DNA of 64,000 bases from Chloroflexota bacterium (GTDB taxonomy: Bacteria; Chloroflexota; Anaerolineae; Anaerolineales; Villigracilaceae), in contig QMIW01000001.1 of NCBI GenBank assembly GCA_024434165.1, forward strand, positions 124,001 through 188,000, given 5' to 3'. The notes beneath the pieces were generated by a model, which made no database searches, was not told the DNA's origin, and was given only the letters and a program-made list of their open reading frames with translations. This document shows, in pieces, positions 51,656 to 61,026 of the stretch (within the stretch, counting starts at the first letter, position 1; each line of letters opens with the position of its first letter). The position numbers and the translations under genes are program-made.

Positions 51656-52444
51656 ATGAAACGTTTTTTGGGTTTGACGTCGCTTATCGTCCTTGTGAGC
51701 CTTCTGCTTGCCGCTTGCGGCGGCGCATCGGGCAGCCATCTGGACACGATCAAACAGAACGGGGTCATCAAAGTCGGCACCAGCGCAGACTACCCGCCCT
51801 TTGAGTACATTGACGAGAGCGGCAATCGGGTGGGGTTTGACATCGAGTTGATGGACGAAATTGCAAAGCGCCTCGGCGTGACCGTGGAGTGGGTGGATAT
51901 GCCCTTCGACAGTCTCATCGCCGGAGTGCAGGAAGGCAAGATTGACGCCTCCATCTCCGCCTTCAACTACACCGAAGAGCGCGACCAGGTGGTGGATTTC
52001 ACCGAACCCTATTACATGGGCGAGGATGCCTTCCTCGTCGCCGAGGGGTTCACCGGTGTAATCGCAAAGCCTGAAGATGTCGCCTCCTACAAAATTGGAG
52101 TTCAAACCGGCACGACGCAGGACGGCTGGCTGACGGATGTCCTCGTGGCGGATGGGCTGCTCTCCGAGGAAAACCTCTTCCGTTACGACCGCGCCGACCA
52201 GGCGGCGCTCGACCTCAAAAGCGGGCGCATTGACATCATGATGGCGGATTACATCCCCGCCGCCGCGCTCGCCGAGCAGATCGGCGGACTGAAGATCGCC
52301 TATCAGGGCGTCATCTCCAGCGGACCGACGAACATCGTCATCCCCGAGGGCGATGCGGAACTGAAACAAGCCATTGATGAGATCCTGGTTCAACTCGAAG
52401 CCGAGGGTTTCATCAAAGCGCTCGCGCTCAAATATTTCCAGTAA
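51656..52444 (+). CDS. Polar amino-acid ABC transporter substrate-binding lipoprotein
   Basis: 262 residues. Lipobox LLAAC; SBP_bac_3 family: IKVGTSADYPPFEYIDESGNRVGFDIELMDEIAKRLG, DASISAFNYTEERDQVVDFTEPYY, VGVQTGTTQ. Captures an amino acid outside the membrane. First gene of a four-gene transporter operon. Confidence 0.95.
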   Translation: MKRFLGLTSLIVLVSLLLAACGGASGSHLDTIKQNGVIKVGTSADYPPFEYIDESGNRVGFDIELMDEIAKRLGVTVEWVDMPFDSLIAGVQEGKIDASISAFNYTEERDQVVDFTEPYYMGEDAFLVAEGFTGVIAKPEDVASYKIGVQTGTTQDGWLTDVLVADGLLSEENLFRYDRADQAALDLKSGRIDIMMADYIPAAALAEQIGGLKIAYQGVISSGPTNIVIPEGDAELKQAIDEILVQLEAEGFIKALALKYFQ

Positions 52445-52455
52445 ACCGGCACACA

Positions 52456-52483
52456 CAGGGGCGGGTCTCACAGCCTGCCCCTG
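52456..52483 (+). terminator. Hairpin between binding protein and permease genes
   Basis: CAGGGGCGGG / CCTGCCCCTG without a T-run. Hairpins here commonly protect the binding-protein mRNA or reduce permease expression. Confidence 0.6.
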
Positions 52484-52495
52484 ACGTTTAACCCA

Positions 52496-53143
52496 ATGCT
52501 GTCGAATTTTGTTTTGTACATCGTGCAGGGCATCTCGGTCACGATTGCCGTGACGCTGGTGGCTCTGCCATCGGGCTTGTTGATCGGGCTGGGGCTGGCG
52601 CTGGTCTACAACTACGGCGGGAAATGGGCGGCGCGTTTCGCAGGGGTATACAGCCTGCTCATGCGCGGCGTGCCTCCCATCGTTTTGTTGTTCATTCTTT
52701 ATTTCATCCTTTCTGGAAGGTACATCAACCTCACGCCGTTCTGGGCGGGTTCGATCTCGCTGGGCATCGTCAGCAGCGCCTATCAGATGGAAATCCTGCG
52801 CGGCGCGTTGACCGCCGTCGGCGGCGGACAAATGACCGCCGCCCGCGCCATCGGCATGAGCCGCATGGATGCGATCCGCTTCATCATCATCCCGCAGGCG
52901 GTGCGGCTTGCCATCCCGCCGTGGTCGAACGAAGCCTCCATCGTCTTGAAGGATTCGTCGCTGGTCTACGCGCTTGGCGTCGAGGAGATTTTGAGGCGCG
53001 CGCAGCAGCTCAGCGCGACCACCCAGCAGCCGTTCCTTGCCTTTGGCACGGCGGCGCTGATCTACTTCGTGCTGGTCTTCTTTACCAATCGCGGTTTGGA
53101 TTATCTCTCCGGGAAACTCAAACTGCCCGCCAACCCGGTATAA
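52496..53143 (+). CDS. Amino-acid ABC transporter permease
   Basis: 215 residues, five membrane helices, HisM-type: [18 protein letters not shown] and EAA loop [33 protein letters not shown]. Pairs with the permease at 53916 around the ATPase. Starts 51 bp after the binding-protein stop. Confidence 0.94.
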   Translation: MLSNFVLYIVQGISVTIAVTLVALPSGLLIGLGLALVYNYGGKWAARFAGVYSLLMRGVPPIVLLFILYFILSGRYINLTPFWAGSISLGIVSSAYQMEILRGALTAVGGGQMTAARAIGMSRMDAIRFIIIPQAVRLAIPPWSNEASIVLKDSSLVYALGVEEILRRAQQLSATTQQPFLAFGTAALIYFVLVFFTNRGLDYLSGKLKLPANPV

Positions 53144-53154
53144 GCGGAGCCTTT

Positions 53155-53919
53155 ATGGATACTCCTGTCATCCTGCAAGCCAGGAACCTGACCAAAATTT
53201 ACGGCGAGAACGTCATCTTCAAGGATGTTTCGCTCGATGTACATGAAGGCGAAACCATCGTCATCATCGGTCCGAGCGGGACGGGCAAAAGCACGCTCCT
53301 GCGCTGCATGAATTTGCTGACCCGCATCAACAGCGGGCAGATCTTCCTCGAAGGGCGTGAGATCACCGCCAAAGGCGTCAATGAAGATGAAGTGCGCCAG
53401 CACATGGGCATGGTCTTCCAAAACTTTTTGCTCTTCAACCATCTCACCGCGCTCGATAACGTTATGATCGGTCTGGTCAAGGTCAGGAAGATGCCGAAAG
53501 AAGCGGCGCGCGAAAAAGCCATGCGCGAACTCACGCGCGTCGGCTTGGCAGACCGCGCCAGCCATTACCCCGGTCAACTCTCCGGCGGGCAGCAGCAGCG
53601 CGTTGCCATTGCCCGCGCCCTCGCCATGGACCCGAAGGTGATGCTCTTCGATGAGCCCACTTCCGCGCTCGACCCGGAACTCATCGGCGAGGTGCTGGGC
53701 GTCATGTCTCAACTGGCGCGCGACCGCATGACCATGATCGTCGTCTCGCATGAGATGGGTTTCGCGCGTGAAGTCGCTGACCGGATTGTCTTCATGGAAA
53801 AGGGCAGCATTGTCGAACAAGGCACGCCGGATGACCTCTTCGAGCGTCCACAGCACGCGCGCACCCGCGAATTTTTGTGGAAGATCACCGAACTGTACGG
53901 CAAAAAAGAGAAGAAATGA
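53155..53919 (+). CDS. Amino-acid ABC transporter ATPase (GlnQ type)
   Basis: 254 residues. Walker [18 protein letters not shown]-loop, [16 protein letters not shown], Walker [13 protein letters not shown]-loop [11 protein letters not shown]; typical GlnQ. AGCGGAG ribosome site. Overlaps the second permease by 4 bp. Confidence 0.96.
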   Translation: MDTPVILQARNLTKIYGENVIFKDVSLDVHEGETIVIIGPSGTGKSTLLRCMNLLTRINSGQIFLEGREITAKGVNEDEVRQHMGMVFQNFLLFNHLTALDNVMIGLVKVRKMPKEAAREKAMRELTRVGLADRASHYPGQLSGGQQQRVAIARALAMDPKVMLFDEPTSALDPELIGEVLGVMSQLARDRMTMIVVSHEMGFAREVADRIVFMEKGSIVEQGTPDDLFERPQHARTREFLWKITELYGKKEKK

Positions 53920-54596
53920 CGGACTTCCTTGAATTCTTCGCGCGCTTCCTGCCGGACCTGTTGAAGGGCGCCGGCATGACGCTTCTTCTCACCCTCGAGG
54001 GACTCGCCGCCGGGTTCGCGCTTGGGCTGGCTTCCGCGCTTGCCCGCGCCTATGGCGGCAAATTCTGGCGCGGACTCGCCGTCGCTTACATCGAACTTTT
54101 CCGCGGCACGCCGTTGTTGATGCAGCTCTTTTTGCTGTATTACGGCCTGCCCGGTTTGGGGGTTACGCTCTCGCGCGAATGGGCGGCGTTCCTTGCGCTG
54201 GGACTGAACTCCGGCGCATATCAAGCGGAGTATTTGCGCGGTTCCATCCTCGCCATTGGGGATGGACAAATGATGGCAGGACGAGCCATCGGCTTGTCCA
54301 AATGGGCGGCGGTTTTCAACATCATCCTGCCGCAGTCGCTGCGGTTGGCGATCCCCGCCTGGGCAAATGAACCGGTCTCGTTGTTGAAATCAACCTCGGT
54401 GGTTTTTCTCATCGCCGTCCCTGAGTTGATGGCGCGCGCCAAAACCATCGCCGCCAAGACCTACGACCCCATCGGCTCTTACATGGCGGTTGCGGTCGTC
54501 TATCTCGCCCTTGTCTTTGCCGTGGATTTTGCCATGAAATGGCTCGAACGGCGCACCCGCATCCCCGGCTTGGAATTGGAGGGCAGGAAAGCATGA
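53916..54596 (+). CDS. Amino-acid ABC transporter permease, second
   Basis: 226 residues. [23 protein letters not shown] and EAA loop [37 protein letters not shown] overlap with the ATPase gene. Two dissimilar permeases bracketing one ATPase suggest a heterodimeric channel. Last gene of the operon. Confidence 0.94.
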   Translation: MTDFLEFFARFLPDLLKGAGMTLLLTLEGLAAGFALGLASALARAYGGKFWRGLAVAYIELFRGTPLLMQLFLLYYGLPGLGVTLSREWAAFLALGLNSGAYQAEYLRGSILAIGDGQMMAGRAIGLSKWAAVFNIILPQSLRLAIPAWANEPVSLLKSTSVVFLIAVPELMARAKTIAAKTYDPIGSYMAVAVVYLALVFAVDFAMKWLERRTRIPGLELEGRKA

Positions 54597-54712
54597 GTAA
54601 TTTAATCGCGAAGCGCGCTGACGCAAAGTTATAATTTTTGTCGTTCTTCGCATGCCTGGTGGTTTAAGAATCTTGCGAAGTCTGTGTATAAAAAAAGAAG
54701 GTCGGGGAATAT

Positions 54713-54752
54713 CCTCAACCTTCAACCTTCAATCCGTAACTTTCCACTCATT
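54713..54752 (+). repeat. Heptamer array at aminopeptidase stop
   Basis: CCTCAAC, CTTCAAC, CTTCAAT, CCGTAAC, TTTCCAC then the minus-strand stop codon (54748-54750). Region 54597-54712 has a CTTCGCA/TGCGAAG hairpin and no gene. Confidence 0.7.
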
Positions 54753-55872
54753 TCTCGAACACAAACTGCCCGTTCTTGTAGAACAACTCCCCATCCACAA
54801 GAATTTCAGAATCTGTGCGCATATCGCAGATCATATCCCAGTGGATGGCGCTCTTGTTCCTGGAGCCCGTTTCCGGGTAGCCTGCGCCGAGCGCCATGTG
54901 GAACGAGCCGCCGATCTTCTCATCGAACAGGATGTTGCCGGTGAAACGTTGAATATCGAAGTTCGTGCCGATGGCGAACTCGCCGAGATAGCGCGAACGT
55001 TCGTCGCTGTCGAGGGTCTTCAGCAGGAAGTCCAGGTTTTTCTCGGCGTTGGCGGAAGCCACGCGCCCGTTCGAGAAGGTCAACTCGGCGCCTTCCACGC
55101 TGGTGCCGCCGTAGTTGGCGGGGTAGGTGAACTTCACCCAGCCGTTGACCGATTCCTCCACCGGTCCCGTGTAGATTTCGCCGTCGGGCATATTGTGTAC
55201 GCCGTAGGAATTCATGAACGTGCGTCCCTTGACCGAGAGCGTCAAATCCACGTTCGGTCCGCGCAGGGTGACTTGATTCTTCCCTTTCATAAAATCCACA
55301 GCCGCCTGTTGTTTTTCCTTTACGCTTTGCCAGAAGGCGATTGGGTCGTCTTCATTCGCGTGCACTGCGCCGAAGACGAAATCCTCGTATTCCTTCAGGC
55401 TCATGCTGGCGTCCTGCGCATACGCCTCGGTGGGGTAGAGGGTCGTTACCCATTTGAAGGTATCCTCTGCGCCGCGGCGGAACTGCGCCTCGGTGATCAC
55501 GGAAGTGGCTTTGCTGCGCCGCTGGATTTTTGCCGGGTCAATGTTCGTCGTCCCTTTGGTGTTCGTCGCCGAATGAATGCGGATGCGCCCCTCGAACTGG
55601 TCGTAGGCTAATTTGTAAAAGGTCGGCACAAAGTCCAGCTGCGATTCGTTCGCGTAGGTCAGGTACAACTCGTCCTGGCTGAAGGGCATCGTCCCGGGCA
55701 GAGCCATCATCAGGTGCGGATGTCCCCCCTTCTCCAAAATCTGGATATAAAGTTCGCGCAGAAGCGGTTCGGCGGCGGTTGTGCCTTCGAGCAGGATGCG
55801 GTCGCCCGGCTTCAACCGTACCGAGTGTTCCACCAGGATTTTTGCGTATTTTGAAATGCGGATGTCTGCCAA
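54748..55872 (-). CDS. M29-family aminopeptidase
   Basis: 374 residues, usual length. Metal-binding dinuclear site residues are in VSANAEKN-like (ASANAEKN), LGEFAIGTN, NILFDEKIGGSFHMALGAGY and HWDMICDMR. Removes N-terminal residues from peptides; cytoplasmic. TTG start with GGAGAACC upstream; TATAAT box about 30 bp upstream. Opposite in direction to the amino-acid transporter operon, so convergent. Confidence 0.93.
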   Translation of the reverse strand: MADIRISKYAKILVEHSVRLKPGDRILLEGTTAAEPLLRELYIQILEKGGHPHLMMALPGTMPFSQDELYLTYANESQLDFVPTFYKLAYDQFEGRIRIHSATNTKGTTNIDPAKIQRRSKATSVITEAQFRRGAEDTFKWVTTLYPTEAYAQDASMSLKEYEDFVFGAVHANEDDPIAFWQSVKEKQQAAVDFMKGKNQVTLRGPNVDLTLSVKGRTFMNSYGVHNMPDGEIYTGPVEESVNGWVKFTYPANYGGTSVEGAELTFSNGRVASANAEKNLDFLLKTLDSDERSRYLGEFAIGTNFDIQRFTGNILFDEKIGGSFHMALGAGYPETGSRNKSAIHWDMICDMRTDSEILVDGELFYKNGQFVFEK

Positions 55873-56024
55873 TTTGGTTCTCCTATCTGGAATGGGAAAA
55901 TTATAACATTTTCGGTTTGCGCCCGCCTTTCACTTCCATAATGGTAAAAAGGTAACTTTTGTCACATGATTTTCCGGCGAAAATGGATATGATAGGTAGT
56001 AATTGTTCGATTGAAGGAGCGCGT

Positions 56025-57296
56025 ATGGCGACAGTTTCCACCAAATCAACCACTGCCTGGGCAGAGGTGGACGAACAGGGGCGCATCATTCTCCCGCCCG
56101 AAGTTGCCAGCCAATATGGGCTGAATCCCGGCTCGAAGGTCCGTCTCGACGAAGGGCATAACTTCCTCCGCATGCACCGCCCGGTGACGCACCTTACCAA
56201 AATCTACATCGAGCCCACCGTCGCCTGCAACCTCGACTGTATCACCTGCTTCCGCAACGCCTGGGACCAGCCCATTGGCCGCATGACCGAAGAGACCTTT
56301 GAGAACATCTTCAACGGTCTCAAACAAATGAACCCAGTTCCCAATGTTTACTTCGGCGGTATCGGAGAACCGCTGTTCCACGTCAAGACCATCGAATGGA
56401 TCCGGCGCATCAAGCGGGAATTGGGCGTCAAGGTGGAACTCATCACCAACGGCACCATCCTGACCGAGAAGAAATCCCGCGAACTGATAGACGCAGGGCT
56501 CGACACGCTCTGGGTTTCGCTGGATGGCGCCACCCCCGAAGGCTTTGCCGATGTGCGCCTCGGCGCGGAGCTGCCAGCCATCCTTGAAAACCTGCGCCGC
56601 CTCTTCAAAATGCGCGGACCGGGTCACTTCCCCAAGCCGGAGATCGGCGTGGCGTTCGTGGCGATGAAGCGCAATATCAACGATCTGCCGAAGATCATCA
56701 AACTCGGTCACACCTTCGGCGCGCGATATTATTCCGTCAGCAATGTGCAGCCCGCCACGCCCGAAATGCAGGCAGACCGGCTGTACAACCGCACCATGAG
56801 CAACATCGCCTACCTGCCTTCGCCCATGCTCCCCAAACTCAGCCTGCCCAAAATAGACTTCAACGAAGAGACGCAAGCCGCCCTCATCGAAGCCTTCAAC
56901 AGCGGGTGCAACGTCAGCTTTGCGGGCAACAACTGGGGCGGTGCGAACGACGTATGCAACTTCGTCGAAAGCGGCACCCTGTCCATCGCATGGACGGGGG
57001 AGGTCAGCCCGTGCTGGCCCCTGATGCACACGCACATGAGTTACCTGCACGGCAAACCGCGCCTATCGAAGAAACATATCGTCGGCAATGTGCGCGAGCG
57101 TTCGCTGGAGGAAATATGGCTCGATCCCGGCTACGTTGCCTATCGCGAACGCCTGCACAACTTCGTCTTTGCGCCCTGCACCTTCTGCGGCGGCTGCGAC
57201 CTCTCCGAAGCCAACGAAGAGGACTGCCTCGGCAACGACACCGCCCCGGTTTGCGGAGGGTGTCTGTGGGCGCAGGGTATCATCCAGTGCCCGTGA
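56025..57296 (+). CDS. Radical SAM maturase for tungsten oxidoreductase, AbrB-fused
   Basis: 423 residues. An N-terminal SpoVT/AbrB-like segment (13-50: EVDEQGRIILPPEVASQYGLNPGSKVRLDE) precedes a radical SAM domain with [4Fe-4S] motif CNLDCITC (Cys68, Cys72, Cys75), GGIGEP, ITNGT and a C-terminal SPASM-like Cys cluster (CTFCGGCDLSEANEEDCLG, CGGCLW). This matches the maturase family next to tungsten AOR enzymes. It likely modifies or assembles the AOR or its cofactor. GAAGGAG start. Downstream are two MoaD-like genes and the AOR. Confidence 0.85.
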   Translation: MATVSTKSTTAWAEVDEQGRIILPPEVASQYGLNPGSKVRLDEGHNFLRMHRPVTHLTKIYIEPTVACNLDCITCFRNAWDQPIGRMTEETFENIFNGLKQMNPVPNVYFGGIGEPLFHVKTIEWIRRIKRELGVKVELITNGTILTEKKSRELIDAGLDTLWVSLDGATPEGFADVRLGAELPAILENLRRLFKMRGPGHFPKPEIGVAFVAMKRNINDLPKIIKLGHTFGARYYSVSNVQPATPEMQADRLYNRTMSNIAYLPSPMLPKLSLPKIDFNEETQAALIEAFNSGCNVSFAGNNWGGANDVCNFVESGTLSIAWTGEVSPCWPLMHTHMSYLHGKPRLSKKHIVGNVRERSLEEIWLDPGYVAYRERLHNFVFAPCTFCGGCDLSEANEEDCLGNDTAPVCGGCLWAQGIIQCP

Positions 57297-57315
57297 AATA
57301 AGCGAAAAGACCGCC

Positions 57316-57345
57316 GCCCGGGTTGTGAAAAGCCCGGGCTTTTTG
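57316..57345 (+). terminator. Terminator after radical SAM gene
   Basis: GCCCGGG / CCCGGGC with an 10-nt loop and TTTTT tail. Confidence 0.88.
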
Positions 57346-57544
57346 TTATAGACTCAACTTACGGGCAGAGGCGGACCATCCATATTTTTGCCAAATGCCT
57401 GGTGCAGGGCGACCTCTCTTGCAGATTGGCTGCTGTTTTGCCCAAACGGGTCGCCCCTGCGATGAAATTGCGTAAGGTGAGTATAGATTAGCACCTTAAA
57501 TTGTGACCTTTTATAGTAAAATGTGGTCTCAAAGGAGTGTTGAC

Positions 57545-57820
57545 ATGGCTCAGTACACAATTGGCGTCCGCGATCTGAAAGCGCACCTTAGTTCATATCT
57601 TGAAAAGGTGCAAAACGGACATACGATCATCATTACTTCACACGGCAAGCCGATTGCCCAATTAACGCCCACCCGTGAGGAGTTGATGGATCGCGTCAAG
57701 GCGTTGCAGGCGGCGGGCCTGGTTGCATGGAGCGGGAAAAAGCCTATAATCAAAATGCCGAAGTTGGTTAACAAAAGCGATACGTTGATGTCTGATCTGG
57801 TGGTTGAACTTCGCAGATGA
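57545..57820 (+). CDS. Phd/YefM-type antitoxin
   Basis: 91 residues. N-terminal DNA-binding and dimer domain: IGVRDLKAHLSSYLEKVQNGHTIIITSHGKPIAQLTP. C-terminal half neutralises the adjacent PIN toxin. AAAGGAG start site; its stop overlaps the toxin ATG by 4 bp. The 57346-57544 spacer has inverted GGGCGACC pieces and no gene. Confidence 0.94.
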   Translation: MAQYTIGVRDLKAHLSSYLEKVQNGHTIIITSHGKPIAQLTPTREELMDRVKALQAAGLVAWSGKKPIIKMPKLVNKSDTLMSDLVVELRR

Positions 57821-58242
57821 TTCTGTATTTGGATACAAGCGCCCTGATCAAGCGTTATATCCTTGAGGATGGCTCGGCGGATGTGGTTGGATGGATGAAG
57901 GATGCTGAATTGATCGGGGTTTCTCTTGTTACACGGGTGGAAATGGTTTCCGCGCTGACCCGTGCCATTCGCGCGAATCGTCTTCCTTCCGATGAAGGCG
58001 TCGAAGCCCTGGATGAATTTCGCGCCCAATGGACGGATTTTCAGCATATCAACATTGACGATGCCTTGATTGTGCGCGCCGACTTGCTGGCGGTTGCCTA
58101 TGGGTTGAAAGGCTACGACGCTTTGCAACTCGCATGCGCCCTGGCATGGAAAGACCTGTTGAACGTCCCGGTCAAATTTGCAACCTACGATGTGGAACTT
58201 TACAGCGCTGCCCGCAGATCCGGGTTGGACATTCTTCCATAG
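57817..58242 (+). CDS. vapC: PIN-domain (VapC-type) toxin
   Basis: 141 residues. Acidic PIN residues: LYLDTSALIKRY (Asp), TRVEMVSALTRA (Glu), KGYDALQLACAL (Asp), ATYDVEL (Asp). A ribonuclease toxin, usually acting on tRNA or rRNA. ATGA overlap with its antitoxin. It lies between the maturase and MoaD-like genes of the tungsten cluster. Confidence 0.94.
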   Translation: MILYLDTSALIKRYILEDGSADVVGWMKDAELIGVSLVTRVEMVSALTRAIRANRLPSDEGVEALDEFRAQWTDFQHINIDDALIVRADLLAVAYGLKGYDALQLACALAWKDLLNVPVKFATYDVELYSAARRSGLDILP

Positions 58243-58250
58243 GGTATCTC

Positions 58251-58556
58251 ATGCAACTGCGCTTCTATGCCAACATGCGGACGGCGGTCGGCGCGGCATC
58301 GCTGGAAATCAGCGGCAGCGTTACTTCCTTCCGCGATTTGCTGGCGAAACTGGTCGAGCAATATCCTGACACGGCGTTTCATTTACTGGATGCGAACGGT
58401 AATTTACGTCCCGATGTGCCGGTCTACGTGGATGGACGCAACCCGCGTCTTTCCCCGGCGGGAATTGATACGCCCCTCAAGCCGGATTCTGTCGTCAGCT
58501 TTTTCTCTCCCATCTCCAGCGGACGGATGAATGTGGAAGTCTTGAAGAAACCCTGA
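58251..58556 (+). CDS. MoaD/ThiS-like protein, no C-terminal GG
   Basis: 101 residues. Beta-grasp MoaD fold: LRFYANMRTAVGAASLEISG, FRDLLAKLVEQYPDTAFHLLDANG, PDSVVSFFSPISSG. The expected terminal Gly-Gly is replaced by SG followed by about nine residues, the last of which come from a palindrome (58548-58580). It may therefore not serve as a sulphur carrier. 8 bp after vapC. Confidence 0.8.
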   Translation: MQLRFYANMRTAVGAASLEISGSVTSFRDLLAKLVEQYPDTAFHLLDANGNLRPDVPVYVDGRNPRLSPAGIDTPLKPDSVVSFFSPISSGRMNVEVLKKP

Positions 58557-58580
58557 AGGTTTCAGAAACCTTCAGGGTTT
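58548..58580. repeat. Palindrome between MoaD-like genes
   Basis: Arms AAACCCTGAAGGTTT and AAACCTTCAGGGTTT around CAG; supplies the last codons (KKP) and stop of the first MoaD-like gene. Confidence 0.85.
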
Positions 58581-58594
58581 GCAAGGAGTTCGAT

Positions 58595-58873
58595 ATGAAA
58601 GTTAATTTCTTTGCAACCCTGCGCGACATCGCCGGCGGGAAGACCGTCGAATTCGATGTGGATCACGGCATTACCGCCGGGGAACTTTTGGCTGCCATTG
58701 TCAGGCGGTTCCCGCTCATGGACAAGGAACTTCTGAACGAACACGGTCAGATGCACGGGCATGTCCATTTCTTTATCAACGGACGCGATGTGCAGTTCCT
58801 GGAAGAAGGGTTTCAAACGAAGATCATGCCGGGCGATGTGGTCAACGTCTTCCCTGCGGTGGGGGGCGGTTAA
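58595..58873 (+). CDS. MoaD-like sulphur carrier protein
   Basis: 92 residues, MoaD fold ending in VGGG, so the Gly-Gly tail needed for adenylation and thiocarboxylate formation is present. FFATLRDIAGGKTVEF, GELLAAIVRRFP, MPGDVVNVFPAV. It probably delivers sulphur to the tungstopterin of the neighbouring AOR. GCAAGGAG ribosome site. Opposes the AOR gene (convergent). Confidence 0.9.
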   Translation: MKVNFFATLRDIAGGKTVEFDVDHGITAGELLAAIVRRFPLMDKELLNEHGQMHGHVHFFINGRDVQFLEEGFQTKIMPGDVVNVFPAVGGG

Positions 58874-58994
58874 ATGCGTACCGCGGCATTTATGCCGCTC
58901 CGGGTGGAAACGATATAAATACGCGGTACGGGGTTTGTGATCGGGGAGATTCGATTTCAGGAAACAGAATCAGGTTTCGGTTAAGTCTGAAGCG

Positions 58995-60821
58995 TTAGAT
59001 GATCTCCAGTTCCTTCAGTTTGGATTCGGGCACCACGCCGTTCACCCATCCACGCTTCTCGTAGTATTCCTTGAGCATGTCGTCGAGCTCGCAGACATGG
59101 CCCTTGCTGCCGCCGTAGTTGGAGGGTTCGTCGGTAAAGCGTTTGGGCAGGTAATCGGAGCCTTCGCGGAAGCCGTTGATGTTGTTGTAGTGGCGTTCGA
59201 GGTTGTAAACGCGCTCGCCGACTTTGAGCAGGTGATTTGCGTCGCATGGAACGCCGGTCATGGCTTCGTATTGCATGGCGAAGGCGTCGAGCGATTCGGC
59301 GAAGGTGGCGAATTTGCAAACGTCGAGGCAGTCGGTGACGGCGTGGACGTTCTGGAAGATCATGGCGAGTTCGCCCTTGCCCTTCCACGCAAGCGGGTCG
59401 GTGATGGTGGATGGACCCAGCACGTTGCCGACGACTTCGGCAGCCGGGGTGTAACCGCGCAGGTGGCACGCGCCGCGGTTGGAGGTGGCGTAGCCGACGC
59501 CCATGCCCTTGATGCCGCGCGGGTCGTAAGCCGGCACGCCCTGTCCTTTGACGGTCATGGCGAGTTCGGGATGACCGAAATGTTTGGCGACCGCATCCGC
59601 GCCATCGGCGAGGACGTTGCCGAAGCCTTTGCGGAAGGCGATCATTTCAGCGGCTTCGACCATCTTTGCGCCGTCGCCCCAATCGAGTTTGCCGGAGCCG
59701 TTGGTGTAGCCTTTTTCGGTGGCTTCCATCCAAACCGAAAGCGGGTGCCCCACTTCGATGGCGTCGAAGCCGAAGTCGTTGGCGCAGTCAATCATCTTGG
59801 CGACGACGCGGATGTCGTCATTGCCGCAGTTTGTGCCAACCGACCAGGCGGGTTCGTATTCGACGGATTCCATGCGCAAGCCGGCATAGGGGCCGTCTTT
59901 GATTTCCACTTCCTTCTTGCAGGCAACGGGGCAGGCGTGACAGGTGGGGTTGTCAACCAAAATGTTGTCGTTGACATATTCGCCGCTCACCTTTTCCGCT
60001 TGATCCCAGCCGGTGAACTGGCTGTTCTTGGCAGGCAAACCGCCGATGACGTTGGTCATGTTCATGAGCACGTTCGTGCCGTAGACGGAGAGTCCGCCTT
60101 TGCGCGGCGAGGTGACGACGCGCTCGTCCATGATCTCGGCAAGCGCCTTCTTGTGGGCTTCCTTCCACTTATCGCGGTCGGCGGCTTTGACGATCTTCTT
60201 CTCCGCCTTGATGACGATGGCTTTGAGCATTTTGCTGCCGCCCACACAGCCCGTGCCGCCGCGCCCGGATGCGCGGTCATTTTCGTTGATCCAGCAGGCA
60301 AACTTGACCAGGTTTTCTCCCGCCGGACCGATGGCGATGACGGTGAGGTCCTTCTCACCGTATTTTTTCTGGAAGTGTTTGACGGTGTCGTGCACGCCCT
60401 TGCCCCACACTTCGGAGGCATCGAGCAGTTCGAGCCGGTCGTCGTGGATGTAGGCGTAGGTCGGCTTGGCGGCTTTACCTTTGAAGACCAGTCCGTCGAA
60501 ACCCGCCCAGCGCAACCGGGCGGCCGACCAGCCCCCATGGTGAGAATCAGTGACCGTTCCGGTGAGAGGCGATTTGGTCACAACCGCCATGCGTCCGCTC
60601 ATGTTGGCTTCCGAGCCGGTCAGCGGACCGTTCATAAAGCAGAGGATGTTATCGGGGGAGAGCGGATCCACGGCGGGTCCGTTATCGAAAACGAATTTCA
60701 CGCCTAATCCTCGTCCGCCGATGTACTTTCGGGCAAGGTCTTCAGGCACAGGTTTGAACTCCACGCTGCCTGCGCCCAAATCCACCCAAGCAATCCGATT
60801 TGCGTAACCTCCAAGCGCCAT
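58995..60821 (-). CDS. aor: Tungsten aldehyde ferredoxin oxidoreductase family enzyme
   Basis: 608 residues, full length. N-terminal WVDLGAGSVEFKPVPEDLARKYIGGRGLGVKF, pterin-binding GPLTGSEANMSGR, [4Fe-4S] ligands Cys294, Cys297, Cys301 in CHACPVACKK and the distal Cys of DCLDVCKF. Oxidises aldehydes to acids with ferredoxin (or the reverse) in the family; the exact substrate is unknown. MoaD-like and maturase genes are nearby. Promoter at 60881-60909; AAAGGAG before the ATG. Confidence 0.94.
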   Translation of the reverse strand: MALGGYANRIAWVDLGAGSVEFKPVPEDLARKYIGGRGLGVKFVFDNGPAVDPLSPDNILCFMNGPLTGSEANMSGRMAVVTKSPLTGTVTDSHHGGWSAARLRWAGFDGLVFKGKAAKPTYAYIHDDRLELLDASEVWGKGVHDTVKHFQKKYGEKDLTVIAIGPAGENLVKFACWINENDRASGRGGTGCVGGSKMLKAIVIKAEKKIVKAADRDKWKEAHKKALAEIMDERVVTSPRKGGLSVYGTNVLMNMTNVIGGLPAKNSQFTGWDQAEKVSGEYVNDNILVDNPTCHACPVACKKEVEIKDGPYAGLRMESVEYEPAWSVGTNCGNDDIRVVAKMIDCANDFGFDAIEVGHPLSVWMEATEKGYTNGSGKLDWGDGAKMVEAAEMIAFRKGFGNVLADGADAVAKHFGHPELAMTVKGQGVPAYDPRGIKGMGVGYATSNRGACHLRGYTPAAEVVGNVLGPSTITDPLAWKGKGELAMIFQNVHAVTDCLDVCKFATFAESLDAFAMQYEAMTGVPCDANHLLKVGERVYNLERHYNNINGFREGSDYLPKRFTDEPSNYGGSKGHVCELDDMLKEYYEKRGWVNGVVPESKLKELEII

Positions 60822-60880
60822 GGTCTTTTCTCCTTTCTTACAAATGAAAACAAACAGCCGCATGCTGTTTCGATAAAATC

Positions 60881-60909
60881 AGAATAGCATCCGTGAAAAA
60901 TCAAGTCAA
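60881..60909 (-). promoter_or_regulatory. Promoter of AOR gene
   Basis: TTGACT (60909-60904) and TATTCT (60886-60881) with 17-bp spacing on the minus strand. The leader contains an AACAGC/GCTGTT hairpin with TGTTTTC tail near 60851-60867. Confidence 0.7.
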
Positions 60910-61013
60910 TAATTAAGAGATTCCTTAACCGAAAAGATGACATCTGTCACGTTGTACCTCCATTCACAATAAAAATTCGGGAAACGAAGAACGCACGTTC
61001 CGACTGTAACGGG

Positions 61014-61019
61014 TATACT
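61014..61019 (+). promoter_or_regulatory. -10 box of leaderless oxidoreductase gene
   Basis: TATACT followed by 7 bp and the ATG at 61027. Confidence 0.7.
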
Positions 61020-61026
61020 TTTGGAC

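Noticed and set aside
59097-60707. Plus-strand 536-codon open frame
   Set aside because: Antisense shadow of the AOR gene.
60846-60870. Possible molybdenum/tungsten cofactor riboswitch before AOR
   Set aside because: The leader is too short and lacks the conserved Moco-RNA core; only a small hairpin is present.
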